DNA of 64,000 bases, taken from positions 1 through 64,000 of the forward strand of contig NZ_SCMK01000001.1 in assembly GCF_005503355.1 (NCBI RefSeq), in the 5' to 3' direction. This stretch comes from Sphingomonas sp. 1F27F7B. GTDB taxonomy: Bacteria > Pseudomonadota > Alphaproteobacteria > Sphingomonadales > Sphingomonadaceae. A program made the translations under genes and the position numbers. This document shows positions 9,431 to 18,613 of the stretch, piece after piece. Under the pieces are notes generated by a model that saw only the letters and a list, made by a program, of their open reading frames with translations, was not told the origin of the DNA and ran no database searches. Position 1 is the stretch's first letter, and every line of letters begins with the position of its first letter.

Positions 9431-9512
9431 TTTGATCGGCTTCGTCCGCTACTTCCGAACAAGCTTCGCGAAGGCGCCCGGGTCCACGACCGGCGAGTGA
9501 TCAGCGGCATGA
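9431..9512 (+). pseudogene. N-terminal scrap of another IS5-family transposase
   Basis: About 27 codons read FDRLRPLLPNKLREGARVHD and then RRVISGM, matching the start region of IS5-family transposases of a type different from the other copies. It ends exactly where the ligase pseudogene begins, so it marks the left border of the inverted duplication. Confidence 0.55.
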
Positions 9513-10347
9513 CCGCGAATTTCGCCGCTTATAATCGTCCCGGCATCACTGCCAAGAAAGTGCGTGCCGCCCTTGATTCGGAAGAGGATCGCGTGCGCCG
9601 CCATCGGTAGGCCAGAGTACTGGGACCAGCGGCACCCGCGCCTATTGCGTGATCAGCGATGCCGAGCGTTTCGTTTGGCTGGGCACTGCCCTCGCCAAGG
9701 CCCTGCCTGACGTGCTGTTGCGGCACCATCGGGTCGCGCTTGCCCTGTCGGGCTATTCGACGCTCTATCGCTCTGCCGAACGCGGGCGGAGGATCAGCCT
9801 GCGCTTCTTGGCTCTGAGGCTTGGGGTCGACGCCTGAGCCGATGCGCTCGCCGCATTCGTGCCCGATACGATCGTGGCGCCGCCCAAGGTAATGCGCCGG
9901 CTGGCCGAAAGCGGGCGGCTTGCCGCGCAGCACTTGTTCAGGGGCGCCGAAGTGCTAGATTCCCTGGGCCGCGTGGCCATCGAGGCGGCGACCTGTGGCG
10001 GGTTCGCGAGATCTACATGGCGACCGAAGGCCTGTTCGGCGTCAGCTGCCCGCACGGCACGCTGCACCTCGCCGAGGATGTCGTGCGAGTGGCTGGCCGC
10101 CGGTGAGAGTGGCTTGGTGACACCTCTGGTCACCGATTTCCGCATCGTGCAGATGGCGCCGGATCGCGTCGCCGCCTAGCCCGCGCCTGCGTTGCCACCG
10201 GAGAGCGACGGGCGCGTGATCGCATCGCTGGATGCCCTGTTCGAACCTGTCGGCGTCGTCCGGCCTGCCATCGCCGTTTCGCGTGAACTAGCGATCGACT
10301 TCGACCGCAAGCTGCGCCGTGTCCGCCGCGAATGGCATCAGAGGTAG
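9513..10347 (+). pseudogene. Degenerate F390-synthetase/phenylacetate-CoA-ligase-type adenylating enzyme
   Basis: This is a decayed paralogue of the intact ligase at 17555-18817. Matching blocks appear in order but in changing frames: AAYNRPGITAKKVRAALD, ISDAERFVWLGTALAKALPD, TLYRSAERGRRISLRFL, VPDTIVAPPKVMRRLAESGR, EIYMATEGLFGV, and a C-terminus ending FDRKLRRVRREWHQR. There are stops, frameshifts and a deletion of the segment before the last block. Its 3' end overlaps the 3' end of the convergent Rieske gene by 10 nt, as the intact pair does on the right. Confidence 0.85.
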
Positions 10348-10780
10348 AGGACAGTCTCGCGCCGCTCGATCGACTGGGGCCTGCCATTGGCCAGCCGCCA
10401 CACGGTCGGTCCGATCAGGTCGGCGGGCCCGATCGCGAAATCGACCGTTCCCCAATCCTCCAGCGCATCGACTTGGTCGGCCAGCACCCGCTGGTCCTGG
10501 CGCAGCAGCGGCAAATTGACGACCTTGAGCGCCCAGCGCTTGAGCCAGGCCGGGGTGATGCCCTTGCGCGTTGTGAACAAAGCATAAGGGCGGACAAGAT
10601 CCTTGTCCTCCGGCACGAAGATCGCGGTCAGCGACACGCTCAGGCCGCGCTCGGTACGAAACTCGAGCTGGCCGATCGTCGGCGGGAAATAGCGCCCGAT
10701 CGAAACTGTCCGCTTGCCTTCGAGCAGCCGCGGCATGAAGCCGCCGGCCCTGGCATTCTCATGATAGACCGCCTCGGCGC
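9513..10780 (+). repeat. Left arm of inverted duplication (ligase/Rieske pair)
   Basis: The arm contains the dead ligase plus the 3' part of the living Rieske gene. It is homologous, in opposite orientation, to 17085-18613. The encoded Rieske C-termini are similar but clearly not identical, so this is an old or inter-lineage duplication rather than a recent copy. Confidence 0.75.
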
Positions 10781-11339
10781 CCTCGGGGCCAAGCGACACC
10801 TCCACGCGCATCGCCCGGCGCTTGCCGGTGCCGCGCAGGAACCAGGGATGGACATAATGCGGATGCGAGGCGTCGAGCATGTTCTCGATCCCGTCGAGCA
10901 ATCGCATCCGGCTGGATTCCAAGACCCAGCGGAAATGATCGAGCGTCGGATCGTCGAGCAGGGCGGGCAGGCGCGGGAAAGGCGGCTGCACCTCCGCCAG
11001 GCAGCTCCAGACGAGCCCCGCGCGCACCTCGACCGGTAGCACCCGCACGGCGACCGGTGGTATCTCGTCGGCCCCAGGCACCTCGACGCAGCGTCCATCC
11101 GCACCGAAGCGCCAGCCATGGTAGGGGCAGGCAATCGCGCCGCCGCGCACGTAGCCGTCGGAAAGCCTGAGTGCGCGATGCGGGCAGCGGTCGAGCATCG
11201 CGACCGGCTTGCCCTGGCTGAGGAACAGCAGGATCGGAGTTCCCATCAGGCGCCGCGCGATCGGCTTGCTGCCCAGCACATCGAGCGCCGCCAGAGGATG
11301 CCAGCCTTGCGCGATAGCCACCGGCCATGCTCCGCTCAT
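10338..11339 (-). CDS. Rieske non-heme iron oxygenase
   Basis: The 333-residue protein has a Rieske [2Fe-2S] domain with C52-x-H54 and C71-x2-H74 (CPHRA and CPYHGW), then a catalytic-domain iron site of the form N153-x2-D156-x2-H159-x4-H164 (IENMLDASHPHYVH). It resembles the large subunit of aromatic-ring or side-chain hydroxylating oxygenases; the substrate is unknown. Its ATG overlaps the stop of the GNAT-like gene (ATGA), making it the last gene of the six-gene operon. It probably oxidises a late intermediate. No dedicated reductase or ferredoxin gene is adjacent. A truncated second copy lies at 17085-17558. Confidence 0.85.
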   Translation of the reverse strand: MSGAWPVAIAQGWHPLAALDVLGSKPIARRLMGTPILLFLSQGKPVAMLDRCPHRALRLSDGYVRGGAIACPYHGWRFGADGRCVEVPGADEIPPVAVRVLPVEVRAGLVWSCLAEVQPPFPRLPALLDDPTLDHFRWVLESSRMRLLDGIENMLDASHPHYVHPWFLRGTGKRRAMRVEVSLGPEGAEAVYHENARAGGFMPRLLEGKRTVSIGRYFPPTIGQLEFRTERGLSVSLTAIFVPEDKDLVRPYALFTTRKGITPAWLKRWALKVVNLPLLRQDQRVLADQVDALEDWGTVDFAIGPADLIGPTVWRLANGRPQSIERRETVLYL

Positions 11340-12463
11340 AGTCTTCGCCTCTTCATCATCGGAACCGCCAGCCGATCGAGCACGGTCGCCATTAGGCCCA
11401 GCACGGCACGCCGCCGCCAGGGCAGATGATCGGCCGCGACGGCCATGTATTCGATCACACCGGTCGCGCCGCGATTTCGCTTGAACTGCGCCGCCCCGGC
11501 CGAGCCGTTGAGCCGGGCCCCGCGCTCCTGCGCCATCGTTGTGAACAACAGGGTCGCGATCCGGTACAGGCCCTCGGCCCGAGGCCGGACGGTATCGTAA
11601 CCGACGACCGGTGGAGTCAGCACGTTCCCGCGCACCAGCGATCCCGCCACGGCGAGCAAGGTCCCGTCGGCATTGCGGACACCGCGATAGCGCAGCGTGC
11701 CGTCACGCCAGGTCATCAGCACCCAGGCAGCGGAAAAGACAGGATTGAGCGGCGAGTATTTGCCGACATAGAGCAGATGGTAGAGTTCTGCGATCCGCTC
11801 GGCATCCGCCGCGCACATGTCCGCAAACTCATCTATCACCAAGCCGCTCCGGCGAAGCAGCCTCGCGTCGTGATGGGCGTTGCGCCGCGGTTGCCAGTCC
11901 TTTTCCAGATCGGCGGTAACCCAGATCTGGCGGCTCGCGAGCAATCGCCAGCCGTCGCACCGCGCCGCATCGAGCAATGCCGGCGAGGACCAGCTGTCGA
12001 TAGAGCGGATCGCAATCGCATGGGAGGGAAAGAGCTTGGCCAGGAAGGTGCGGATTGCCGGGAGATCGTCCCCGGTCCAGTCACCATGCAGGTTGGTCGA
12101 CAGCAGCCAATTGTCAACATGTACGACGCGATTGACCTTGCCCCAGCGCAGCAGGTGGTCGGCGGCGGCGATCAGCGCGCGCAACGCCGGCTGTAGCCAG
12201 CCCGTATCGACGATGTCGAGCTCCGCGCGTGCGTAGAGGACATAGGCGCTGTGAGGCAGACAGACATAGCTACCGCCATGCTCGCCGTCATTGACGGTCA
12301 CCGGATAGACCCGGTCGCCGGACCGGAGCGCCAGCCAGCGCGTCTTCACATTGGTGATCAACGTGGCGGCTCCCGCGCGGGCGATGCCTTCGATATAGCT
12401 GCGGCTGTCGCACGCGGCCGGCCAGGCGCCGGGCGGCGGCGCGAGCGGGTCGAACAGCATCAT
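11336..12463 (-). CDS. GNAT-like acyltransferase family protein
   Basis: The ATG at 12463 overlaps the stop of the ATP-grasp gene by 4 nt. The product has about 375 residues. The C-terminal half contains a GNAT/FemAB-like pattern (YHLLYVGKYSPLNPVFS, and near the end GSAGAAQFKRNRGATGVIEY). The N-terminal half (MMLFDPLAPPPGAWPAACDS) is not recognisable to me. It may transfer an acyl or aminoacyl group onto the product assembled by the neighbouring KAS III and ATP-grasp enzymes. The larger frame upstream of this start is antisense/shifted noise over the ATP-grasp gene. Confidence 0.65.
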   Translation of the reverse strand: MMLFDPLAPPPGAWPAACDSRSYIEGIARAGAATLITNVKTRWLALRSGDRVYPVTVNDGEHGGSYVCLPHSAYVLYARAELDIVDTGWLQPALRALIAAADHLLRWGKVNRVVHVDNWLLSTNLHGDWTGDDLPAIRTFLAKLFPSHAIAIRSIDSWSSPALLDAARCDGWRLLASRQIWVTADLEKDWQPRRNAHHDARLLRRSGLVIDEFADMCAADAERIAELYHLLYVGKYSPLNPVFSAAWVLMTWRDGTLRYRGVRNADGTLLAVAGSLVRGNVLTPPVVGYDTVRPRAEGLYRIATLLFTTMAQERGARLNGSAGAAQFKRNRGATGVIEYMAVAADHLPWRRRAVLGLMATVLDRLAVPMMKRRRL

Positions 12464-13593
12464 GCGATCAGCTCGCCGTTCCATTCGATATCCGCGGTGG
12501 TCGCGCCGGCCGCGCTGCGCTGGGACGCCAGCGCCTGCGCCGTGAAACGTGTGGCATCGAGCAGCGCGCCAAGGACCGGGCGGCGATCGCCCGGGCGCCC
12601 GACCGCGTCGTGCCCGCGCCCGATATCGCGGGCCAGTGCGCCAAGTCGGCCGCTCCCGAGCGCCGTGGGCAAGCCCAGCAGCAACATTGCGGGGCCGAGA
12701 TAACGCAGGCCCCCGGCCGGATGCGCCTCGCCTCCGCCGAGCATCGCGCGGGCGAGCTCGGGCCGAGCGTCGAACAGGTGCAGTCCGCTGACCGCGCGCG
12801 GATTGCACTCGATCGGCACGATCATGCCGTCGGGCGTGACGATCAGGTCGAATGAGAGATGCCCGGTGAGGGTGTCCGCGGCAGCGATCGAGCGAGCGAT
12901 CTCGGTCGCGGCCGGGCAATCGACGGCCTCGAACGCATAGGCGGCGGCCCTGCCGTGGCGCCAAGTCGGCCGATATACGACCGAGGCGACTAGCCGGCCG
13001 GCACGCACGAACGACCACAGGCACAATTCCTCGCCCACAACGAAGCGTTGCGCCGCCCAGGCGTACTCGGGCGTGGGATCGATGGTGGCGTATTGCGCGC
13101 GCGTCGGACGGATCAGCGTCCGCGTCGCGAAACGCGAGAATTCGGGCTTGAGCACCAGATCCTGCGGCGCTACCGGCAAGGCATCGAGCGCCGCCCGCGT
13201 CTCGATCCGCCAGGTATCGGGCGCGGCAAGGCCGAGCGCGCGGGCATGGCTTGCGAAGGCCACCTTCGAATGCAGCGTGCGGAGCATGGCGAGCGGTGGC
13301 GCGAGCACTTTGTCTCCCAGGCCAGCCGCAGCAAGGTAGAATATTTCCTCGCAGGTGGGGATGATCGCTACCGGATCGAGCCGGCGCATCAGGTCCTGCA
13401 GGGCGCGGGCAAACCCTGGGAAATCGGCTCGCGGCGATGGCAGCAGATGTGTCGTGGCAACGGCGCGGGAGGATCGGGCCGCCCATCCGGTCACCGAATC
13501 CGCGATATGAACCTCGTATCCGGCAGCCGCGAAGGATCGTGCCAGATCGACCGCGACCGGCGCCCGCGCGCCGGTAATGAGGACCGTGCTCAC
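12460..13593 (-). CDS. ATP-grasp ligase
   Basis: The GTG at 13593 overlaps the metallo-hydrolase stop (GTGA). The 377-residue protein begins with a preATP-grasp Rossmann-like start (STVLITGARAPVAVDLARSF). It has the ATP-grasp metal site FDLIVTPDGMIVPIECNPRAV, here written with its residues around 265-285, and the lysine-containing LVLKPEFSRF strand. The family joins a carboxylate to an amine or thiol through an acyl phosphate. Context suggests amide formation in a small natural product. The substrate cannot be read from sequence. Confidence 0.8.
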   Translation of the reverse strand: MSTVLITGARAPVAVDLARSFAAAGYEVHIADSVTGWAARSSRAVATTHLLPSPRADFPGFARALQDLMRRLDPVAIIPTCEEIFYLAAAGLGDKVLAPPLAMLRTLHSKVAFASHARALGLAAPDTWRIETRAALDALPVAPQDLVLKPEFSRFATRTLIRPTRAQYATIDPTPEYAWAAQRFVVGEELCLWSFVRAGRLVASVVYRPTWRHGRAAAYAFEAVDCPAATEIARSIAAADTLTGHLSFDLIVTPDGMIVPIECNPRAVSGLHLFDARPELARAMLGGGEAHPAGGLRYLGPAMLLLGLPTALGSGRLGALARDIGRGHDAVGRPGDRRPVLGALLDATRFTAQALASQRSAAGATTADIEWNGELIA

Positions 13594-14426
13594 GCCTCGG
13601 CTTCGGCGGCGCGTTCGGGGCAGTGCGCCGGAGTAAGCCGGATTTCCGGATTGCGGCGCCACAGCGCGTGCAGTCTCGCCAGTGTCTGCTCGACCCGGCC
13701 GGCATGGCCGAGTAGCCCGCTGGTCAGCCGTGGCGGTGGCATGTTGCGGCGGATCGCGTCGCTGGACCAGGCGGCATCGGCGACCAGGAAATGCTCGCCG
13801 TGCCGGTCGTCGGTGACGACCATCCCCCAATGACCGGGGCAGTGGCCGGGCAGCTCGACGGCGAGGAGGCTCCCGTCGCCGATAATGTCGGCGCCTTCCG
13901 TAAAGGGATGGAGCGCGCCGGGCAGGGGAACGCGCGGCGCTTCCTCGAAAAAGCGCGCACGCGCCGCGATGTCGGCCGGGAGCAGAGCCGGCAACACGCC
14001 GCCGAGCAGCGCCCTGATCCGGCCGCTCGAGCATGTCGCGTCGAGCCCGGCGCGTGCGCAATGGATCGCTGCCTTCGGAAAGGCGTGCGTCCCAGCGATA
14101 TGGTCGGCATGGAAATGGGACAAGATAAGGTGGCGGATATCGTCGGGTGCAAAGCCATGCCGCTGCAATTGGCTGGCGACGTCGGCGCCCGGCGGAAGCG
14201 TTGCCGGGGTCAGCCAGCGATAGAAGCGTTCGGGAAAGGGCCCGGTCGCGGCGAAGAACGCCGGGTCGTAGCCGGTGTCGAACAGGATCGGGCCTTCGAC
14301 GGGATGGACGAGCAGCACCGACAGGGCAGGGAAGATCGTCGGCCGCCAGCTGCCATCGCGGATCGTCGCGCGTTGAGGATGGACGCAATGCCCGGCGCGG
14401 ATCAGACTGACGGCAACTTCACGCAT
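13590..14426 (-). CDS. MBL-fold metallo-hydrolase
   Basis: The start is set at the ATG at 14426 (MREVAVSLIRAGHC), which overlaps the upstream SDR gene by 8 nt; an ATG at 14447 is less likely. The zinc-binding motif HFHADH is at about residues 104-109, with the later GHCPGH and VADAAW metal ligands. The closest shape is lactonase/glyoxalase-II-like hydrolases. In this operon it could hydrolyse a thioester or lactone intermediate, a role played by an alpha/beta hydrolase in Ole-type pathways. The substrate is inference. Confidence 0.8.
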   Translation of the reverse strand: MREVAVSLIRAGHCVHPQRATIRDGSWRPTIFPALSVLLVHPVEGPILFDTGYDPAFFAATGPFPERFYRWLTPATLPPGADVASQLQRHGFAPDDIRHLILSHFHADHIAGTHAFPKAAIHCARAGLDATCSSGRIRALLGGVLPALLPADIAARARFFEEAPRVPLPGALHPFTEGADIIGDGSLLAVELPGHCPGHWGMVVTDDRHGEHFLVADAAWSSDAIRRNMPPPRLTSGLLGHAGRVEQTLARLHALWRRNPEIRLTPAHCPERAAEAEA

Positions 14427-15402
14427 CGATCCGCTCCGGCAGGGCATGGGCGATCATCGCTTCGACACGGTGGCGCGGTACCCAATCGAGCAGATCGCGC
14501 GCGCGGTCGAGCCGCATCGTCTGCGAGAAGGCGAAGGTCATTACGCCGTAGCGCGTAACCGGCGGCTCGGGTCGGCCGGGCAACAATGCTGCGACCTGCT
14601 CCATTGCGCCTGCCAGCGTCATGGCAAGACCCGTCGGCACCGCGACGAAGCGGGGCGTTTCCCCGATGCGGCCGAATAGCTTGCCAAGCAATTCGCGGAC
14701 CGGTCGCGGATCGCCGCCGGATATGTTGATCGCCTGTCCGCCTGCCACTGCCAAATGCCGGTCGGCGGCGACGAACGCAGCCGCGGCATCGCGCACGTCG
14801 GTCGGTTCGATCAGCGCTTCTCCGCCACCGGGCAGCGGAAAGCGTCCGCGCCCCGCCGCGCGCAGGATTCGCGGCAGGAGGACAGTGTCGTTCGGACCCA
14901 CAATCGCCCGCGGCCGGATCGCGACGGTACGAAATCCCGGCGTATCCGCCTCGAGGGTCAGCCGCTCGGCGGCATATTTGGTCGCGGCATAGGCATTGGC
15001 GAAGCGCGAGCCCACCGGGCTGTCCTCGGTCAATCCGATGCGCGCGCGCGGCGCGGCATAGATCGACGGCGTCGATGCATAGACCATCCCACAGCATCCC
15101 GCTGCGCGCGCCGAAGCCAACAGCCGTTCGGTCGCGGTGACGTTGATCGCCTTGAAAGCGGCGCGCGATCCCCAGGGCGAGGACAAGGCGGCGAGGTGGA
15201 ACACCATATCGACGCCGGCAACCAGCGGGGCCAGCGGATCGGTGGTGAGATCAGCCGGAACGAACTCCGTCTTCAGTCGCGCGCCGATGGCCGCATCGCG
15301 TCCGGTAGCGCGCACGCGATATCCACGGGCGAGCAACTGGTCGACTAGTTCGCGTCCCAGCCCGCCGGTCGCCCCGGTCACGAGCGCGAGGCGGATCACC
15401 AC
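14419..15402 (-). CDS. NAD(P)-dependent extended SDR / epimerase-family reductase
   Basis: The 327-residue protein has an N-terminal TGATGGLGRELV nucleotide-binding motif, a STPSIY strand and the catalytic YAATK motif, as in 3-beta-HSD/OleD-like reductases. Its ATG overlaps the KAS III stop by 7 nt. The likely role is reduction of the beta-keto product released by the upstream condensing enzyme. Assignment to the extended SDR family is firm; the pathway role is inference. Confidence 0.8.
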   Translation of the reverse strand: MVIRLALVTGATGGLGRELVDQLLARGYRVRATGRDAAIGARLKTEFVPADLTTDPLAPLVAGVDMVFHLAALSSPWGSRAAFKAINVTATERLLASARAAGCCGMVYASTPSIYAAPRARIGLTEDSPVGSRFANAYAATKYAAERLTLEADTPGFRTVAIRPRAIVGPNDTVLLPRILRAAGRGRFPLPGGGEALIEPTDVRDAAAAFVAADRHLAVAGGQAINISGGDPRPVRELLGKLFGRIGETPRFVAVPTGLAMTLAGAMEQVAALLPGRPEPPVTRYGVMTFAFSQTMRLDRARDLLDWVPRHRVEAMIAHALPERIDA

Positions 15403-16397
15403 CGGATCACCGCACCGCCCAGCGAGACGCCCGCCGACGTGCCGATCAGCAGGCTGTGGCTGCCGGGCGCGAGTTGCTCGCGCCCATGTGCGACGTGGAG
15501 CGCATGCGGCATGCCCGCAGCGATCTGGTTGCCATGATCGCGGAAGATATCGATCGTCTTGGCATGGCCGCCAGGCACCGCTCGCTTGAGATGCTCGATG
15601 GCGGCTGCGCTTGCCTGGTGCGGCACGATCGTGCCGAGCTCGTCCGCGGCGACGTCGCTCTCGGCAAGCAGGTCGCGCAGGAAACGCGGGAAGCGCTTAG
15701 CTGTCGCCGCGAACAGGGCAGAGCCGTCCATCCGGAACTTCGCGGCCTCCAGGAACACATCGAGATCCTCGGTGGGTCGCATCCGTGTGCCGCCCGATTC
15801 CAGCCGGCACAATTCCGCACCGTCGCCGAAGGTCGCGAGCCGGCACGCGAGTAGGCGGCTGAGGCCATCCGCTTCGATCGCCACCGCCGCCGCACCGTCC
15901 CCGAAGATCACCGATGCTTCGGGCGAGCCGAAATCTAGGGCGGCGGAGGCGATGTCCACAGACACGATCAGACCGCGGCGCCATTTGCCCACCGCCATTC
16001 CGGTCAGCAGCGTGTCGAGCGCGACAAGGAACGAGAGGCAGGTGGCGTTAATATCGAATGCAGTAATGCCGCTGGAGCCGATGCCTAGCCGCCGCTGGAT
16101 CAGGGGTGCGTTTCCCGGGATCGGCTGCTCCATCACGCCGCATGCCGAGAGGATCACGTCGAGGTCGCCGGGCTCCCAATTCGCCGCTGCCAACGCGGCC
16201 GATCCCGCCGCCGCACCGAGCGAGGAACTGGTTTCGCCGTCGCGCGCCCAATAGCGGTTCGCGATCCCGAAATGGGCCTCGGTCCAGCCCGGAGCTTGGC
16301 CGATCCGCGCGTCGATTTCCGAGGATGGGACAGCGGTTCGGGGCAGGGCAGCGCCACTGCCGGCGAGGCGAAATCCGAAGCCGCGAATCGCGTTCAT
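15396..16397 (-). CDS. 3-oxoacyl-ACP synthase III-like condensing enzyme
   Basis: The 333-residue thiolase-fold protein has an intact catalytic triad: C120 (DINATCLSFL), H260 (VPHQAS) and N290 (RDHGNQIAAG), plus the C-terminal GTSAGVSLGG loop. It belongs with FabH/OleA-like enzymes that condense an acyl thioester with a second acyl unit. It is the first gene of the six-gene operon, 20 nt after the TetR gene on the same strand. Its presence outside fatty-acid genes and beside a ligase and an SDR marks a specialised pathway. Confidence 0.85.
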   Translation of the reverse strand: MNAIRGFGFRLAGSGAALPRTAVPSSEIDARIGQAPGWTEAHFGIANRYWARDGETSSSLGAAAGSAALAAANWEPGDLDVILSACGVMEQPIPGNAPLIQRRLGIGSSGITAFDINATCLSFLVALDTLLTGMAVGKWRRGLIVSVDIASAALDFGSPEASVIFGDGAAAVAIEADGLSRLLACRLATFGDGAELCRLESGGTRMRPTEDLDVFLEAAKFRMDGSALFAATAKRFPRFLRDLLAESDVAADELGTIVPHQASAAAIEHLKRAVPGGHAKTIDIFRDHGNQIAAGMPHALHVAHGREQLAPGSHSLLIGTSAGVSLGGAVIRW

Positions 16398-16409
16398 GCA
16401 AATATACTG

Positions 16410-16418
16410 AACAGTGTT
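16410..16418 (-). promoter_or_regulatory. Candidate TetR operator half-site pair
   Basis: AACA-C-TGTT (minus strand) is a short inverted repeat in the 20-nt gap between the TetR stop and the KAS III start, in an AT-rich patch. It could be the operator for the adjacent regulator. The symmetry is only 4+1+4, so the evidence is weak. Confidence 0.25.
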
Positions 16419-17029
16419 TATTTACTTGTAAAGCCGGACTGCCCGATCGCTTCTAAGATGCGGGCATAGACTGTATCGATAGGCGCGGTTTCGCCGAGGA
16501 GCGCGAACGTGCCGTTCAGCGTGAAGAAGCAATGCCCATGCACCGTCGCCAACAACGAGCGGGTCAGTGCATCCACTTCGCCCCGGCGCTCGGGGGGCAA
16601 CGCGGCGTCGATCTCATCGCGCACGATCTCAGTCAACGAACGGATGTGCTCGCGATAATATTCGGGCGCCGCGACATCGTCGGGCAGGCGATGGTCGTAA
16701 AGCGCCGTCCATGCGCGGCGGTGGAGGATCGCGAACTCGAAATAGGCCTCTACCAACACGTGCAGGCGACTATCGGTAGCGGCTGCCAGCCGGGCTTGGA
16801 CATGTGCCTGCCACTGCGTCAGCGTCCGCGCGTTGATCGCGACGAGCAGCATGTCGTGGCTTCCAAACACATTGTAGACCGTGCCGATCGAGTAGCCGAT
16901 CCGCTTCGCTACTTCACGAGCGGAGAAGCGCGCAAAGCCTACTTCGGAGATCTGGCGATGCCCCTCGTGGACGATCATCGTCCGGAGTTCGTCCCGCGTG
17001 TGATCGGATCGGCGTGCCACCCGCCGCAC
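16418..17029 (-). CDS. TetR/AcrR-family transcriptional regulator
   Basis: The GTG at 17029 is chosen because GAAGG lies just upstream and it gives a normal length of about 203 residues; longer frames reach into the inverted-repeat region. The N-terminal helix-turn-helix reads FSAREVAKRIGYSIGTVYNVFGSHDMLL, given here as residues about 37-64. The C-terminal ligand domain has a LLATVHGHCFFTLNG stretch. It lies directly upstream of the biosynthetic operon and on the same strand, so it probably controls the operon, perhaps by sensing an acyl or aromatic ligand. Confidence 0.8.
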   Translation of the reverse strand: MRRVARRSDHTRDELRTMIVHEGHRQISEVGFARFSAREVAKRIGYSIGTVYNVFGSHDMLLVAINARTLTQWQAHVQARLAAATDSRLHVLVEAYFEFAILHRRAWTALYDHRLPDDVAAPEYYREHIRSLTEIVRDEIDAALPPERRGEVDALTRSLLATVHGHCFFTLNGTFALLGETAPIDTVYARILEAIGQSGFTSK

Positions 17030-17084
17030 ACTGCCTTCGTTCTTTACGGTGTTCAATAGAATTAAGCATTGCACGCCGAGGACA

Positions 17085-17558
17085 CGCTGCATGAACCGGG
17101 TGAAGACCGGTATGGAACCGAGGCGATTTATCATGAGAATACGCGCGCGACAGGGTTCATGCCACAAATGCTCGAGGGCAAGCGAACGGTCTCGATCGCG
17201 CGCTATTCTCCGCCAGCTATTAGGCCAGCTTGAATTCCGCACTGAGCGTGGCCTGAGCGTCTCATTGACCGCTATATTTGCCCCGGAGGACAAGGATATG
17301 GTCCGCCCTTACGCCCTATTTGCCACGAGAAAAGGGGGCGTACCCGCGTGGCTCAAGCTCTGGTTGCTTAAGACGTTAAACTTCCCCCTGCTGCGCCAGG
17401 ACCAGCGCATGCTGGCAGAACAAATCGAAGCGCTGGAGGATTGGGATGAAGTCAATTTCATCATCGGTCCGGCAGACCTGATAGGGCCGACGGTGTGGCG
17501 GTTAGCAAATGGCCAGCCACAGCGAGTCGAGCTGCGCGATACGACGCTCTACCTCTAA
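17085..17558 (+). pseudogene. 3' fragment of a second Rieske oxygenase gene
   Basis: It matches the C-terminal half of the intact Rieske protein (blocks EAIYHENTRATGFMP, QLEFRTERGLSVSLTAIF, IGPADLIGPTVWRLANG, ending TTLYL). A one-base insertion lies just before QLEF. The Rieske centre and the iron site are missing, so it cannot be functional. It is convergent with the intact ligase and overlaps it by 4 nt. Confidence 0.85.
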
Positions 17559-18613
17559 CACCATTCCTTGCGGACGCGACGCAACTTATGCTCGAAATCA
17601 ACCGCGAACCCTCGAGAGACGGTGATGCCAGGCGGCAACACACCAGCACGACCGAACAACGCACTCAAAGACGCAACTACACGCGCATCCGTATCTTGCG
17701 GAAGCGCCGGATCGAGCGACACGGTCACTCGGTCGGGGGCCGACTGCACGATTCGGAAATCGGTTATGGCGCGATCTACGTCCACGACTGCGTTACGCAG
17801 CACGTCGGGCGTAATCATACGCCACGCGCCTTTGGCGTCCTGAAGTTCGAAGGCGTCATCCCATCGGCCTTCGATCCGAGCGACCGACTGCAGCGGAGAT
17901 CCACACGGACAACGTAAGTCTGAAAGCATAATTAGGTCGTTCATCTTGTAGCGGGCCATGATTTGCGTTCGGCGGGTAAAGTCCGTGATAAGCGGCGTCA
18001 TTAGGCCGCCACTTCCCGCCGGCAACCACTCGAACTTAACGACATCCTCCGCCAAATGCAGAGTCCCATGCGGGCAGGCCACGCCGAAGAGCCCCTCAGT
18101 CGCCATGTAGATTTCGCGCACCGTGACGCCGGTGGCAGCTTCGATAGCCGCACGATCCAGCGGATCTAACACTTCGGCACCACTAAACAGGTGAGGTGCT
18201 GTTAGTCGTCCACTTTCGGCCAGCCGCCGTAGTACCTTGGGCGGCGCTACAATCGTATCCGGCGCGAACGCGGTCAGATCATCTGCCCAAGCGTCGACCC
18301 CGAGGCCAAGATCGAAGAAGCGCAAACGGATGCGCCCTCCGCGCTCTGCCGAGCGATAGAGTGTCGAGAAGCCTGGCAGGGCGAGTGCAACCCGGTGGCG
18401 TCGCCACAATACATCCGGCAGCGCCTTGGCAAGGATCGTACCCAACCAGACGAAGCGCTCGGCATCACTGATAACGTAGTAGCCGCGATTGCCGCTGGTG
18501 CCCGTGCTCTGGCCCACCAGATAGCCACGTACATGGTCCTCTCCCGCATCGATCGCCGCGCGTACCTCTGCCGCGGTGACGGCAGCACGATTGTACGTTG
18601 AGAAACTCGCCAT
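17085..18613 (-). repeat. Right arm of inverted duplication (Rieske/ligase pair)
   Basis: Opposite-orientation homologue of 9513-10780. Here the ligase is intact and the Rieske gene is the dead member. Base composition is less GC-rich than in the left arm, suggesting a different donor lineage. Confidence 0.75.

Noticed and set aside
11336..13705. 789-codon frame as one long fusion protein
   Set aside because: Only the part after the ATG at 12463 has protein-like sequence; the upstream part is a shifted reading of the ATP-grasp gene, and the ATGA overlap gives a natural start.
12460..14388. 642-codon frame as a fused N-terminal extension of the ATP-grasp protein
   Set aside because: The extension is an out-of-frame reading of the metallo-hydrolase gene; the GTG at 13593 overlaps that gene's stop.
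16418..17293. 291-residue version of the TetR regulator
   Set aside because: The first 88 residues come from the antisense of the Rieske fragment and have no TetR-like sequence; GTG at 17029 gives the normal family length.
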